Shown here: piece after piece, positions 41,291 to 50,613 of the stretch
How positions within the stretch are numbered: position 1 is the stretch's first letter
Layout: every line of letters begins with the position of its first letter
Assembly: GCA_900317055.1 (NCBI GenBank)
Contig: ONFF01000005.1
Coordinates: 62,001 to 126,000 of the forward strand
DNA length: 64,000 bases
Reading direction: 5' to 3'
Source of the DNA: an uncultured Bacteroidales bacterium
GTDB taxonomy: Bacteria; Bacteroidota; Bacteroidia; Bacteroidales; F082
The notes under the pieces: generated by a model
What the model was told of the DNA's origin: nothing
The model's input: only the letters and a program-made list of their open reading frames with translations
Databases searched by the model: none
Made by a program: the position numbers and the translations under genes

Positions 41291-43557
41291 CCGTAGGCGT
41301 ATTGCATCAAGGCTTTGGCGTTGGTTTCGGTAGAGACAAACCAAACTATATCGCCATGTTGAAATACGAATGAGGCTTGAGGATTAAGGAAGAATTCATC
41401 GTCGCGTTGAATGGCAATTACCATGACATTGAAACGATTGAGCAAATCAGAATCATGAAGGGAGACACCGGCATAACGGCTGTTCGGTCCCACCACTGAG
41501 TTATGGATATCGACATCGCTATCAGGACGTTCCTTGATCAGCACATCATCTTCCACCTCGACAAATGGCCTAAGCTTGGCCAGCTGCTCTTCGGTACCGA
41601 TGAAAGTCACCTCATCGGCAGGATACAATATGAAGTCGCGACGAGGCAAGTCGATGATCTCATCAGCTCGGTCAACACACACTACACTAGCCCCATAGGT
41701 TGGGCGAAAGTCGGTCTCGCGTATGCGTTTGCCGACATATTGGCTCTTTGGACTCAAAGCCATCTTCTCCATAGTGAAATTCTCCTGTAACACTTCAGGC
41801 AACACAAACGACTTTAAGGTTTCGCGTTTATTCATGTTTTCGAGGAAACGACGCTCAATGGTTTCATACCAATGCATCACAGGCGTAATCACACGAAGAA
41901 CGATGACATAAATGACTGACAGACCCAAGGCAATCAAATGATTAGGTGCATTTTGCAGGCCAAGACTATTCCAAAACCCGGTACCCAAATAATGGTTGTG
42001 AATGTTGACCGCAACACCCCAAACAAGGAGGATGCGTATGATGAATATCAACCTAACGGATTTTTTGTTGAACTGACTCTTTGCCATCAGTTTTCTAGTC
42101 GTTTTCAGCATGCCGTGCTTGAAGGCCACCGCCCACAGGAAGGGTGACATGACCACCAAGGTGACGGCCAACGAGACCAAGCCACTAATAGGCTGAGGCA
42201 CATATTCTTCAATAAACCTACAGAGCGAGAAACAAATCAGCATCAAGGCGATGATGATGGAAGCATACAGCACCAAGTTTTTCAGTTGGCTCAAAAGATA
42301 AGCCTTCATCGTCATTTCCTCACCATTCGTAGACTTGACGGCTTTTTCCTTACTTCCAAAGCCGTTTTTCCAGCTATCAGGCACTTTCTTCTCGATCCAG
42401 TGGAATAGCGGCTCGCCGCCCTTAATCATATAAGGAGTGAGGAAAGTGGTGATGATGGACACCGAAACAATGATGGGATACAAGAAATCATCGATGACGC
42501 CAAAACTCATACCCACCGTGGCGATGATGAACGAGAACTCACCGATTTGACCAAAACACATGCCCGCACGAACGGCATTGTGGAGGTTATCGCCCGAAAA
42601 CAGCATACCCAGGCTCGAACTCAGTGACTTCAGCACGACCACGACAATAGTGATGACCAAAATCTGCCACCAATATTGTACCAAGATGGCCGGATTGACC
42701 ATCATACCGACCGAAACAAAGAACACGGCTCCAAACAAGTTCTTGATAGGAGTAGTGAGCTTGTGAATCATCTCAGCCTCAAGCGTTTCGGCCAAGATGG
42801 AACCCATGATGAAAGCGCCCAAAGCCGATGAGAAACCCGCCTTGTTGGCGAGCCATACCATGAAGAAACACAAGCCGACGGCAAACACCGTCAAGGTCTC
42901 TTCCGACATGAACTTGCGCGCCCATTTGAGGATGGTCGGAATGAGAAACACGCCACCGACATACCACACCAACAGGAAGAAGACAAGGCGTACTACGCTC
43001 ATCATCAATTCCTTTCCATCCAAGGTAGCGCTGACCGCCATGGTGGAAAGCACCACCATCATCAAGATGGCAGCTAGATCTTCAACCACCAGAACGCCAA
43101 TAACACTCCCTGTAAAACGCTCCCCTTTCATCTTCAAATCATCGAAAGCCTTGGCGATGATGGTTGTGGACGACATGGAAAGCATGGCACCTAGGAAGAT
43201 GCTGTCCATCTGCGACCAGCCCATCACCTTACCGAGCAGGAAGCCGATGATGCACATGGAAATCAACTCTGTGAGTGCAGTGATGCCTACTGTACCAGCC
43301 TGTTTCCTCAGTTTCTTAAAACTGAATTCCAGACCAATGGCAAAAAGCAAGAAGACCATACCAATTTCACTCCAAATCTCAACGCTTTCATGGTCGTTGA
43401 TGACGGGAAACCAAGGAAAATACGGTCCAATGAGCAGACCAGCAATGATATAGCCCAAAACCAAAGGCTGTTTCAACCATTTGAAAATCACCGTTGTAAC
43501 ACCTGCCGTAACGAGAATTAGAGCAAGGTCTGAGAATATTGCGGGTAAGGATTCCAT
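41248..43557 (-). CDS. CPA2 cation/proton antiporter, tandem paralogue
   Basis: A 769-residue paralogue of the 38957-41242 protein, nearly the same at the start (MESLPAIFSDLALILVTAGVTTVIFKWLKQPLVLGYIIAG) and in the SSTTIIAKAFDD loop, with two RCK_C domains (ALSPKSQYVGKRIRETDF and VGPNSRYAGVSLHDSDL). The final 12 residues are encoded by an intergenic repeat and have no counterpart in the other copy. A -7 box TATCTTTG lies at 43576-43583. Two copies may give different ion or pH ranges; this is inference. Confidence 0.88.
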   Translation of the reverse strand: MESLPAIFSDLALILVTAGVTTVIFKWLKQPLVLGYIIAGLLIGPYFPWFPVINDHESVEIWSEIGMVFLLFAIGLEFSFKKLRKQAGTVGITALTELISMCIIGFLLGKVMGWSQMDSIFLGAMLSMSSTTIIAKAFDDLKMKGERFTGSVIGVLVVEDLAAILMMVVLSTMAVSATLDGKELMMSVVRLVFFLLVWYVGGVFLIPTILKWARKFMSEETLTVFAVGLCFFMVWLANKAGFSSALGAFIMGSILAETLEAEMIHKLTTPIKNLFGAVFFVSVGMMVNPAILVQYWWQILVITIVVVVLKSLSSSLGMLFSGDNLHNAVRAGMCFGQIGEFSFIIATVGMSFGVIDDFLYPIIVSVSIITTFLTPYMIKGGEPLFHWIEKKVPDSWKNGFGSKEKAVKSTNGEEMTMKAYLLSQLKNLVLYASIIIALMLICFSLCRFIEEYVPQPISGLVSLAVTLVVMSPFLWAVAFKHGMLKTTRKLMAKSQFNKKSVRLIFIIRILLVWGVAVNIHNHYLGTGFWNSLGLQNAPNHLIALGLSVIYVIVLRVITPVMHWYETIERRFLENMNKRETLKSFVLPEVLQENFTMEKMALSPKSQYVGKRIRETDFRPTYGASVVCVDRADEIIDLPRRDFILYPADEVTFIGTEEQLAKLRPFVEVEDDVLIKERPDSDVDIHNSVVGPNSRYAGVSLHDSDLLNRFNVMVIAIQRDDEFFLNPQASFVFQHGDIVWFVSTETNAKALMQYAYGTEQLSTEQLKTDN

Positions 43558-43575
43558 AAATAATAATGTTTGCCG

Positions 43576-43583
43576 CAAAGATA
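43576..43583 (-). promoter_or_regulatory. -7 box TATCTTTG of antiporter pair
   Basis: Perfect box followed by GC, placed immediately after the terminator of the ligase gene. Confidence 0.6.
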
Positions 43584-43616
43584 CAAAAAAAGTGACCTCA
43601 ATGGAAGTCACTTTTG
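43584..43616 (-). terminator. Intrinsic terminator after acyl-CoA ligase
   Basis: A 9-bp stem AAAAGTGAC/GTCACTTTT with a 10-base loop, followed on the minus strand by a T-run. It overlaps the antiporter promoter region. Confidence 0.7.
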
Positions 43617-43619
43617 TTT

Positions 43620-45443
43620 TTATTCAGCAAACATTCCCTCAATCAAATCCTTGAAATGTTCGGCGATGATTTTGCGGCGAATCTTTAGGCTGGGGGTCAC
43701 CTCACCTTCGTCGATGGTCCACTCGCGGTCGACCAGCTCGAAACGCTTCACCTTTTCATAGTCGCCAAAGAACTTGTTGTAGCTATCGACCTCCTTGCGG
43801 AAACGGTCGTTCACAGCCTTGTTCTTCACCATTTCAGCATTGGTGGTATAAGGAATGTGGTTCTCCTCGCACCAAGTTTTCAGGTACTCGAAGTTAGGTA
43901 CAATCAAAGCGGCGGCAAACTTCTGGTTTTCACCCACCACCATGATGCTGTTGATGAACTTTGATTCAGCGAAGCGGTTCTCTATCAATGCCGGCGAAAT
44001 GTACTTGCCCATCGAGTCCTTGAAGATCTCCTTCATGCGGCCCGTGATTTTCAGCAGGCCATCCTCATCAAACTCGCCGATGTCGCCCGTATGGAAATAA
44101 CCTTCCTCATCGATGGCGATCCTGGTCTGCTCCTCATCTTTGTAATAGCCCTTCATCACAGGCGAGCCTTTCACGAGGATCTCGCCCGACTCTGGGTCGA
44201 TCTTGAATTGCACACTCCCGCAAGGCACACCCACGGTTCCCGCCTTGATGATGCCCAATGCCAAACTGTTGGTGGCAATCACCGGCGAGGTCTCCGTCAA
44301 GCCATAGCCTTCTACAATCGGGATGTTCATGGCAGCGAAAAGACGCACCAAACGCGGCTGCAAGCTAGCGCCACCCGAGATGATGAATTCCAAACGACCG
44401 CCGAAAGCCTTACGCACATCCTTGAAGACCAAGCGATTCGCCCAGTACAACTTAAACCTATAGGCTCTATTCTTCTTTACGCCAGTCTCATCATAGCGTT
44501 CAGCCAACTTGAAAGCCCAATTGAAAATGCGTTTCTTCGCGCCCTTCAGCTTGTCGCCCTTGCGGATGATGCCGTTATACACTTTTTCTATGACACGAGG
44601 CACCGTAGTGAAATGCTCGGGCTTGATGTCAGCGATGTCGCGCATGATAGTGCCAAAGTTCTCTACATAATAGGTCGAGTTGCCCAGGTACAAGTGGGTG
44701 TACAGCACCGAACGCTCATAAATGTGTGACAAGGGCAGGAAACTCACCACCTTGTGCGAACTTGGCACGGGATAATGCGGACCATAATGGGCCACACAAC
44801 TCATCAGGTTGTAGTGTGTCAGCATTACGCCTTTAGGAGTACCCAAAGTACCTGAAGTATAGATGATCGTGGCCACATCTTCTGGGTCGACGGCATCTTT
44901 GTGCGCCTGCAAGTTGGCGAGGCTTTTTTTGTCAATTTTAACCGAAACCATCAATCCGCGCAAGGTCATCATACCTTCAACGGGATTGAAAGTGAACTCC
45001 TTGGGACGCTCAGGCATGGCGGCTAGGATTCCCTTGACCTTATTGTGAAGGAGCGAGCCTTCCACGAAGACGATCTTTGGCTCGGCGTGGTTGAGGATAT
45101 GTTCGAAATCGCTTTGACGCACCGTGGGATAGATGGGCACCAAAATAGCACCAATCTGTTGCACAGCGAAATCCACCATATTCCACTGAGGACAGTTGTT
45201 CGAAATCACCGCAACGCGGTCGCCCTTACCAACGCCCAGACCCATCAAGCCCTGACTGATGGTATCCGTCATCTTCACGAAATCACGGCTGATATACTTT
45301 TTCCATTCCCCGTCAACTTTGCAGGCAAACATGGTCTTTTTCTTACCATATTTCTCCACAAATCTCGGCAGAAGGTCGAAAGTGCGGGGCGGTATGTCAG
45401 GATAGGCCTGAACCGTTTTCCCATTATATGAAGTCTTTTCCAT
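43620..45443 (-). CDS. Long-chain fatty acid-CoA ligase (AMP-binding)
   Basis: A 607-residue soluble ANL-superfamily enzyme that makes acyl-CoA through an acyl-AMP. Motifs are IIYTSGTLGTPKGVMLTH, SFLPLSHIYER, GYGLTETSPV, DEEGYFHTGDIGE and the catalytic-lysine region EVTPSLKIRRKII. It matches the FadD15-like long-chain branch. ATG 45443 follows the first in-frame GTG and is the better start. It is divergent from the phosphopantetheinyl transferase gene, another lipid/carrier-protein gene. Confidence 0.92.
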   Translation of the reverse strand: MEKTSYNGKTVQAYPDIPPRTFDLLPRFVEKYGKKKTMFACKVDGEWKKYISRDFVKMTDTISQGLMGLGVGKGDRVAVISNNCPQWNMVDFAVQQIGAILVPIYPTVRQSDFEHILNHAEPKIVFVEGSLLHNKVKGILAAMPERPKEFTFNPVEGMMTLRGLMVSVKIDKKSLANLQAHKDAVDPEDVATIIYTSGTLGTPKGVMLTHYNLMSCVAHYGPHYPVPSSHKVVSFLPLSHIYERSVLYTHLYLGNSTYYVENFGTIMRDIADIKPEHFTTVPRVIEKVYNGIIRKGDKLKGAKKRIFNWAFKLAERYDETGVKKNRAYRFKLYWANRLVFKDVRKAFGGRLEFIISGGASLQPRLVRLFAAMNIPIVEGYGLTETSPVIATNSLALGIIKAGTVGVPCGSVQFKIDPESGEILVKGSPVMKGYYKDEEQTRIAIDEEGYFHTGDIGEFDEDGLLKITGRMKEIFKDSMGKYISPALIENRFAESKFINSIMVVGENQKFAAALIVPNFEYLKTWCEENHIPYTTNAEMVKNKAVNDRFRKEVDSYNKFFGDYEKVKRFELVDREWTIDEGEVTPSLKIRRKIIAEHFKDLIEGMFAE

Positions 45444-45555
45444 ATCCACTGAAAAATCGATGCGAAAATAACACTAATTTCAATCAACACTTTATTTTAT
45501 CCAAACGAGGGGTGATTTTTTGAACAAACAAGGTGATTTTGTCAATGAAAATTTA

Positions 45556-45589
45556 TTTGACATCGTTTGTGCAAGAATGTTTATTTTTG
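45556..45589 (+). promoter_or_regulatory. Promoter of phosphopantetheinyl transferase: -33 TTTG, -7 TATTTTTG
   Basis: TTTG at 45556-45559 and TATTTTTG at 45582-45589 are 26 bases apart, followed by GC. Confidence 0.6.
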
Positions 45590-45605
45590 CACCGACAAAA
45601 GTCCT

Positions 45606-46172
45606 ATGATTTCCATTTTCGATGATATGACCCAAGTCACCGAAGCCGAGGTGCAACGAATGCTGCCTTTGGTGGACGAGCAACGGCGCAACGAAGCCCT
45701 GAGATACAAGCATTTATTCGGACAATTCGCTTGCCTCAAGTCGTGGCTCATGTTGAAAGAGCTTCTAAAACCTTTGGGAGTCAACAACTTGGAGATGGGT
45801 CAAAATGAACATGGAAAGCCTTATTTGGTTCATTACCCCAATGTTCACTTCAACCTCAGCCATTGCAAAAACGGCATCGCTGTGGTGGTCGACTTCTCCC
45901 CTGTCGGCATCGATATTGAGTATTTCCGCAAGAGCAATTTGGCTTTGGTCAAGAAAACGATGAACCCTTTCGAAGCGGAATGGATCCGTTCTTCTGCTAA
46001 CCCCGTTGAGGCATTCACCCAATATTGGACCAAGAAAGAAGCTGTGGTGAAACTACGCGGCACGGGCCTCATCGACGACCTACACTGTATCCTTGACGGT
46101 GAAGGCTACCGGTTGGAAACCCAAGTCAATCGAGATAAAAACTACGCCTGGACTGTGGCCTACACGGCATAA
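45606..46172 (+). CDS. 4'-phosphopantetheinyl transferase
   Basis: A 188-residue Sfp-type enzyme that loads the phosphopantetheine arm from CoA onto acyl-carrier or peptidyl-carrier proteins. Motifs are NLSHCKNGIAV, PVGIDIEYF with the Mg-binding Asp/Glu, and YWTKKEAVVKL. The small size suits a single pseudo-dimer enzyme. ATG 45606 follows a good promoter. It converges with the carbamate kinase gene. Confidence 0.9.
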   Translation: MISIFDDMTQVTEAEVQRMLPLVDEQRRNEALRYKHLFGQFACLKSWLMLKELLKPLGVNNLEMGQNEHGKPYLVHYPNVHFNLSHCKNGIAVVVDFSPVGIDIEYFRKSNLALVKKTMNPFEAEWIRSSANPVEAFTQYWTKKEAVVKLRGTGLIDDLHCILDGEGYRLETQVNRDKNYAWTVAYTA

Positions 46173-46203
46173 AAAAGACTGCGAAGCCTCGACTCCGCAG
46201 TCC
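46171..46203 (-). terminator. Intrinsic terminator after carbamate kinase
   Basis: A 7-bp stem GACTGCG/CGCAGTC with a 12-base loop, followed on the minus strand by six T. It lies between the two convergent stop codons. Confidence 0.75.
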
Positions 46204-46229
46204 AATATGATACACAAATAAGATTTGCT

Positions 46230-47168
46230 TTATTTGACAATTCTCGTTCCGCAGGTCGGGTCGCCGAGCTTCGTAGCTTCGGTGATAATGGCCTCGTGTC
46301 CAGTGGCTTCCACGAACAAGATAGCGGCTCTGATTTTGGGAGCCATGCTACCCTCGGTGAAATGACCAGCCTCCAGATACTGTTTGGCCTCAGCCACAGT
46401 GATGGTGTCGAGAGCCTTCTCGTTTTCCTTACGGAAATTGATGTATACCTTCGGCACATCGGTGAGGATATAGAACTCATCAGCACCGATCTTGATAGCC
46501 GTCATGGCAGAAGCGAGGTCCTTGTCGATGACCGCCTCAACACCCACATGCACACCATCTTTCAAGATGACGGGGATACCACCGCCACCTACCGTGATGA
46601 CAATATTGCCTTCCTCGGCCAAACGCTTGACCAACTTAATATTTTGGATGTCAATGGGCTTGGGGGAAGCAACCACTTTACGCCAGCCTTTGCCTTTGGG
46701 GTCTGCCTTATAAACAGCGCCAGTCTCTTTGGCGTAAGCCTCAGCCTCTTCTTCGGTATAATAAGGTCCAACGGGCTTCGTAGGATTCTTGAACATCGGG
46801 TCGTCCTTGTCGACGAGCACCTGCGTCACGAAAGTGACCACATTACGGTCGATGTTTTCCTTCACCATCACCTTTTCAAGACCCATCTCAATCATGTAAC
46901 CGATTTGGCCTTGGGTCTCGGCACCACATACATCCATCGGCATGGCCGGCAGACCAAACATCTGCGAACCAGCCTCATTCTGAAGCAACACATTGCCCAC
47001 TTGGGGACCGTTGCCGTGGCCGATGACCAAATTATAACCTTGTTTCAGGAAAGGCAGCAATGACTGGCAAGTGTCGGCCACATTCTGCATTTGTTCCTGG
47101 CATGTTCCTTTTTGTCCGCTTCTCAACAAGGCGTTACCGCCGAAAGCGACGACTGCTAATTTACTCAT
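46230..47168 (-). CDS. arcC: Carbamate kinase
   Basis: A 312-residue amino-acid-kinase-fold enzyme that interconverts carbamoyl phosphate and ADP with carbamate and ATP. Motifs are AFGGNALL, GHGNGPQVGN, VTFVTQVLVDKDDP, GGGGIPV and ITEATKLGDPTCGTRI. Length is normal. No arginine deiminase or ornithine carbamoyltransferase gene is adjacent, so it may serve purine or agmatine catabolism instead. Upstream is a word repeat and hairpin rather than a clear promoter. Confidence 0.95.
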   Translation of the reverse strand: MSKLAVVAFGGNALLRSGQKGTCQEQMQNVADTCQSLLPFLKQGYNLVIGHGNGPQVGNVLLQNEAGSQMFGLPAMPMDVCGAETQGQIGYMIEMGLEKVMVKENIDRNVVTFVTQVLVDKDDPMFKNPTKPVGPYYTEEEAEAYAKETGAVYKADPKGKGWRKVVASPKPIDIQNIKLVKRLAEEGNIVITVGGGGIPVILKDGVHVGVEAVIDKDLASAMTAIKIGADEFYILTDVPKVYINFRKENEKALDTITVAEAKQYLEAGHFTEGSMAPKIRAAILFVEATGHEAIITEATKLGDPTCGTRIVK

Positions 47169-47206
47169 TATTCGATATTTATATGTATTATTTCTTTATT
47201 AATTGC

Positions 47207-47304
47207 CTCTGGCTTCTGGCCTTTGGCTTTTGGCAGCTTCACAAATAGAAGGAGCTTTAAACCTTCGTTGAAGCTGCCAATAGCCAGTAGCCAATAGCCA
47301 AAGC
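47207..47304. repeat. Word repeats forming a large hairpin
   Basis: CTTTGGC/TTCTGGC words on the left and GCCAATAGCCA words on the right are inverted. The central arms GGCAGCTTC/GAAGCTGCC pair perfectly and extend to 16 of 17 bases. It lies between arcC and the lipocalin-like gene. Confidence 0.65.
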
Positions 47305-47306
47305 TG

Positions 47307-47654
47307 TTATTTTCTATGATATGTCACGGAATAGCCGTCTTGTCCGATGACCAGCAGGCTATCGTTAAGGGAGATGATATTGTTGGTATCGGCAAAGCTG
47401 GATTGGGTGGTTCCATTGGTCACACCGTTGAGAATCAGCTTGTCGCCGACCTTTTCCCAGCTCTTGTATTCCCTAAAGCCTGTGTTGATGGACACCACTT
47501 CGCCATTTTCAAGCAAAGTGAACCCCACTTCACCCAAATAACTGCCTTCGGCAGCAGGTTCAACCCAGGTTCCAACAATGGAAGGACGGGAACATGAAGC
47601 GAAAACCAAGCCCATCAATCCGCATAAAACAAAGATAATCAATTGTTTGTTCAT
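47307..47654 (-). CDS. Small lipocalin-like lipoprotein
   Basis: A 115-residue lipoprotein with lipobox VFASC at residues 17-21, then IVGTWVEPAAEGSYLGEVGFTLLENGEVVSI, the first strands of a lipocalin-like barrel. ATG 47654 is preceded by AAGGAG at a proper distance, one of the few clear Shine-Dalgarno sites here. A promoter with -7 TATCTTTG lies at 47682-47689. Ligand unknown. Confidence 0.75.
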   Translation of the reverse strand: MNKQLIIFVLCGLMGLVFASCSRPSIVGTWVEPAAEGSYLGEVGFTLLENGEVVSINTGFREYKSWEKVGDKLILNGVTNGTTQSSFADTNNIISLNDSLLVIGQDGYSVTYHRK

Positions 47655-47681
47655 TTCTAACTCCTTTTTGATTTGGAGCGG

Positions 47682-47689
47682 CAAAGATA
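47682..47689 (-). promoter_or_regulatory. -7 box TATCTTTG of lipocalin-like gene
   Basis: Perfect box followed by GC; TTG about 24 bases upstream could be the -33 element. Confidence 0.55.
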
Positions 47690-47718
47690 CAACATTTTAA
47701 AGCACAAAAACAAGATTT

Positions 47719-50493
47719 TCAATTCTTTTTGGCTGTTTTCACCCTATGCACCCATCGCTCCAGCTCACCAAGCCACAAAATCAGCGAGGTTCCAATGATG
47801 ATGCGTACCCACTCATCGAAAGGCAAAGGCACCACATTGAACATCTCACCACCAAAAGAAATGATGAGCACCTGACCAAGCGCAATTATTAATACAGTGA
47901 TACCAAAACCACGCCTTATGTCCCTGTTGAGCAAGCCCTTAAACGCAGAGTCCATAGTATGATATGCCTTGGCGTTGAAGATGTTCCAAAACTGCATAAA
48001 GACGAAGATGGTAAAGAGCAGGGACAATTCCTTAGGCGTGAATCCTCCACTCTCATGATGGAAATTGAAATAGCTCAAAGCATAATCGCGAATGGAGAAT
48101 TCCGACAATGAGTCGACATGGCAGTGCATGAAATACTGGATGAATCCGAACAAAATGGCTACAAAAAGCAATCCCACGCCAAAAATACGCCTGCCCATGT
48201 CCTTGGTGATGATAAAGGCGTCACGCGCACGGGGCTTCTCATTCAACACACTCTTATCTGGAGGCAAGGATGCCAAAGCCATGGCAGCAAAGGTGTCCAT
48301 GATGAGGTTAATCCAAAGCATCTGCGTCACGGTGAGTGGCGAAGCATAACCCATCACTGCACCGAGCAGCACGATGAGGCAAGCCGCCACATTAATGGTC
48401 ATCTGGAACAGGATAAAACGCTGGATGTTATGGTAGAGCGAACGCCCCCACATCACAGCACGGGCAATGCTCTTGAACGAGTTGTCGAGGATGGTGATGT
48501 CGCTGGCTTCTTTGGCTACCGAGGTACCGTCACCCATCGAAAGCCCGATTTGGGCTCGGTTCAAGGCAGGCGCATCGTTGGTGCCATCGCCCGTCACGGC
48601 CACCACCTCTCCCCTTTCCTGCAACAGACGCACCAAGCGTTCCTTGTCGGAAGGTCGGGCACGCGACATGATTTTCAAATCGTCGATGCGTTCCTTGATT
48701 TCGTCGTCGGTCAACAGGTTGAACTGCTTGCCCGTAATCATCTGTCGCTCAATGTCGTCATTCTCGTTCCAAAGCCCGACTTGTCGACCAATCTCCCTTG
48801 CCGTGCCAGGCGTGTCGCCCGTCACAATCTTGATGCCGATACCCGCATCAAGACAATTCTTAACAGAGTCGGCCACATCGTCGCGAATGGGATCTATGAT
48901 ACCCACAACACCAAGGAAGCACAAATCCTCGACCTGCAACTTGCCTTTGGGGGCGAACACCGTATCCAAATCTTCTTCTGTGATGTACTTATAGGCAAAG
49001 CCCAGCGTACGCATGGCCTTGTTCTGGTATTCCAACAGCTTATCTTCAACCTCCTGCTTCACCCAAGCGATGCCAGCCTCGCCATCAGCCTTCCTGACCG
49101 TAGCGCAACGCTTCAGCAGTATTTCGGGCGCACCTTTCACATACAAAATATACTCGCCCGAAAACGCAGTCTTGACCACCGTACACATGTACTTGTATTT
49201 CGTCGTAAACGGCAACTGCTTGACAATCTTGACATTGTCACGAATCCTGACAAAGTCCACATTGTTGTCGAAAAGCCAAAGCAGCAAAGCGCCTTCAGTA
49301 GGATTACCAATTACCTTCACCTTTTTCTTATCACTATAGTCAAGAAAAGCCGTAGAGTTGATGGCAATGCCCTCAGACATCAGGTGTCCAACCTCTGAAT
49401 TGTCAATTTGGCCATTCTGCAAGCCAAATATGAGGCTATCGCCCAAACTCATGCGGTTTTTGGTGAGCGTACCCGTCTTGTCGGTACAAATCACCGTTGC
49501 CGCGCCCATGGTCTCGCAGGCATGCATCTTGCGCACCAAGTTATTGGTTTCCAGCATCCTCTTCATGCTCAGAGCCAAACTCAAAGTGACACTCATAGGC
49601 AAGCCTTCTGGCACGGCCACCACAATCAAAGTGACCGCAATCATCAGAGTATTAAGCGTATAGCGGGCGAAACCCATCCAATTGAATGGGGCGTCATCGG
49701 CATAAACGAAATACATCACCATACGCAAGACCCCAATCAAACCAGCGATAATGTAACTGGCAATCGTAATGCCATTACCCAATTTGTCAAGCTGCTCATT
49801 AAGCGGCGTCTTCACCTTATTGTCGATTTGCGCACCGCGATACACATTGCCCCACTCCGTGTCGTCGCCCACCTTCTCAACCACAAAAACGCCATGGCCT
49901 TCCATCACCGTACAGCCACGGCAGACATAGTTGGAAGGATAAGTCGCTTCTTCTTTGAACTCTTCTGGATCGGTGGTTTTGCTGCACGATGGTTCGCCTG
50001 TCAGGTCGGACTCGTTGACCCGCATGGCAACGGCTTCCATCAAAGTGCCATCAGCGGGAATCTCGTCACCCGTATTCAGTATCACCGTATCGCCCACCAC
50101 GACATCCTTGCGCTCGATGCGTTGCACTAGTCCATCGCGATACACCGTCACCATCGTCTCGTCTTCGGTCTGATTCAGGATGTCGAACTTCTTGTTGGCA
50201 CTTACCTCAAAGACAAAGCCCACCGTGGTGGCCAACATCACCGCCACGAAGATACCCAAAGGCTCCAAAAGCACCGAGAGTCCCTCACTACCCGTAAACA
50301 ACTGGTACAAAGAGACTGCAACCGACAGCAGCAAAGCTATCAACAAGATGCGTATGATGGGATCGGAAAACTTTTCCAAAAACTGTTTCCAAAGCGGGTC
50401 TTTTTTTGGTGGGGTCAACACATTGTCGCCATACTTTTTGCGACTTTCCTCAACTTCTTCTTGGGTTAAACCATTCTTATAATTATGTGCCAT
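47719..50493 (-). CDS. Calcium-translocating P-type ATPase, PMCA-type
   Basis: A 924-residue P2-type ATPase with about ten transmembrane segments. The phosphorylation motif CTDKTGTLTKNRM lies near residue 338; TGE appears as DLTGEPSC; the hinge is VTGDGTNDAPALNRAQIG. VAVPEGLPMSV in M4 and NLIMDTFAAMALAS in M6 carry the cation-site residues of Ca-ATPases. It pumps Ca2+ out of the cytoplasm. A minus-strand -7 box TATTTTTG lies at 50543-50550. Confidence 0.92.
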   Translation of the reverse strand: MAHNYKNGLTQEEVEESRKKYGDNVLTPPKKDPLWKQFLEKFSDPIIRILLIALLLSVAVSLYQLFTGSEGLSVLLEPLGIFVAVMLATTVGFVFEVSANKKFDILNQTEDETMVTVYRDGLVQRIERKDVVVGDTVILNTGDEIPADGTLMEAVAMRVNESDLTGEPSCSKTTDPEEFKEEATYPSNYVCRGCTVMEGHGVFVVEKVGDDTEWGNVYRGAQIDNKVKTPLNEQLDKLGNGITIASYIIAGLIGVLRMVMYFVYADDAPFNWMGFARYTLNTLMIAVTLIVVAVPEGLPMSVTLSLALSMKRMLETNNLVRKMHACETMGAATVICTDKTGTLTKNRMSLGDSLIFGLQNGQIDNSEVGHLMSEGIAINSTAFLDYSDKKKVKVIGNPTEGALLLWLFDNNVDFVRIRDNVKIVKQLPFTTKYKYMCTVVKTAFSGEYILYVKGAPEILLKRCATVRKADGEAGIAWVKQEVEDKLLEYQNKAMRTLGFAYKYITEEDLDTVFAPKGKLQVEDLCFLGVVGIIDPIRDDVADSVKNCLDAGIGIKIVTGDTPGTAREIGRQVGLWNENDDIERQMITGKQFNLLTDDEIKERIDDLKIMSRARPSDKERLVRLLQERGEVVAVTGDGTNDAPALNRAQIGLSMGDGTSVAKEASDITILDNSFKSIARAVMWGRSLYHNIQRFILFQMTINVAACLIVLLGAVMGYASPLTVTQMLWINLIMDTFAAMALASLPPDKSVLNEKPRARDAFIITKDMGRRIFGVGLLFVAILFGFIQYFMHCHVDSLSEFSIRDYALSYFNFHHESGGFTPKELSLLFTIFVFMQFWNIFNAKAYHTMDSAFKGLLNRDIRRGFGITVLIIALGQVLIISFGGEMFNVVPLPFDEWVRIIIGTSLILWLGELERWVHRVKTAKKN

Positions 50494-50516
50494 TCTGCTA
50501 GTTTATCAATTTTTGC

Positions 50517-50550
50517 TATTTTTGCACTGAAAAAAACAGCGGCAAAAATA
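50517..50550. promoter_or_regulatory. Divergent -7 boxes for Ca-ATPase and TerB genes
   Basis: Plus-strand TATTTTTG at 50517-50524 and minus-strand TATTTTTG at 50543-50550. The boxes cross, so the two promoters overlap. Confidence 0.5.
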
Positions 50551-50613
50551 CAACCTCCCTCAAAACTGAAAAGAGGTTGCAAGGTTACAACCCAAAATTA
50601 AAAAGCCAAGACA

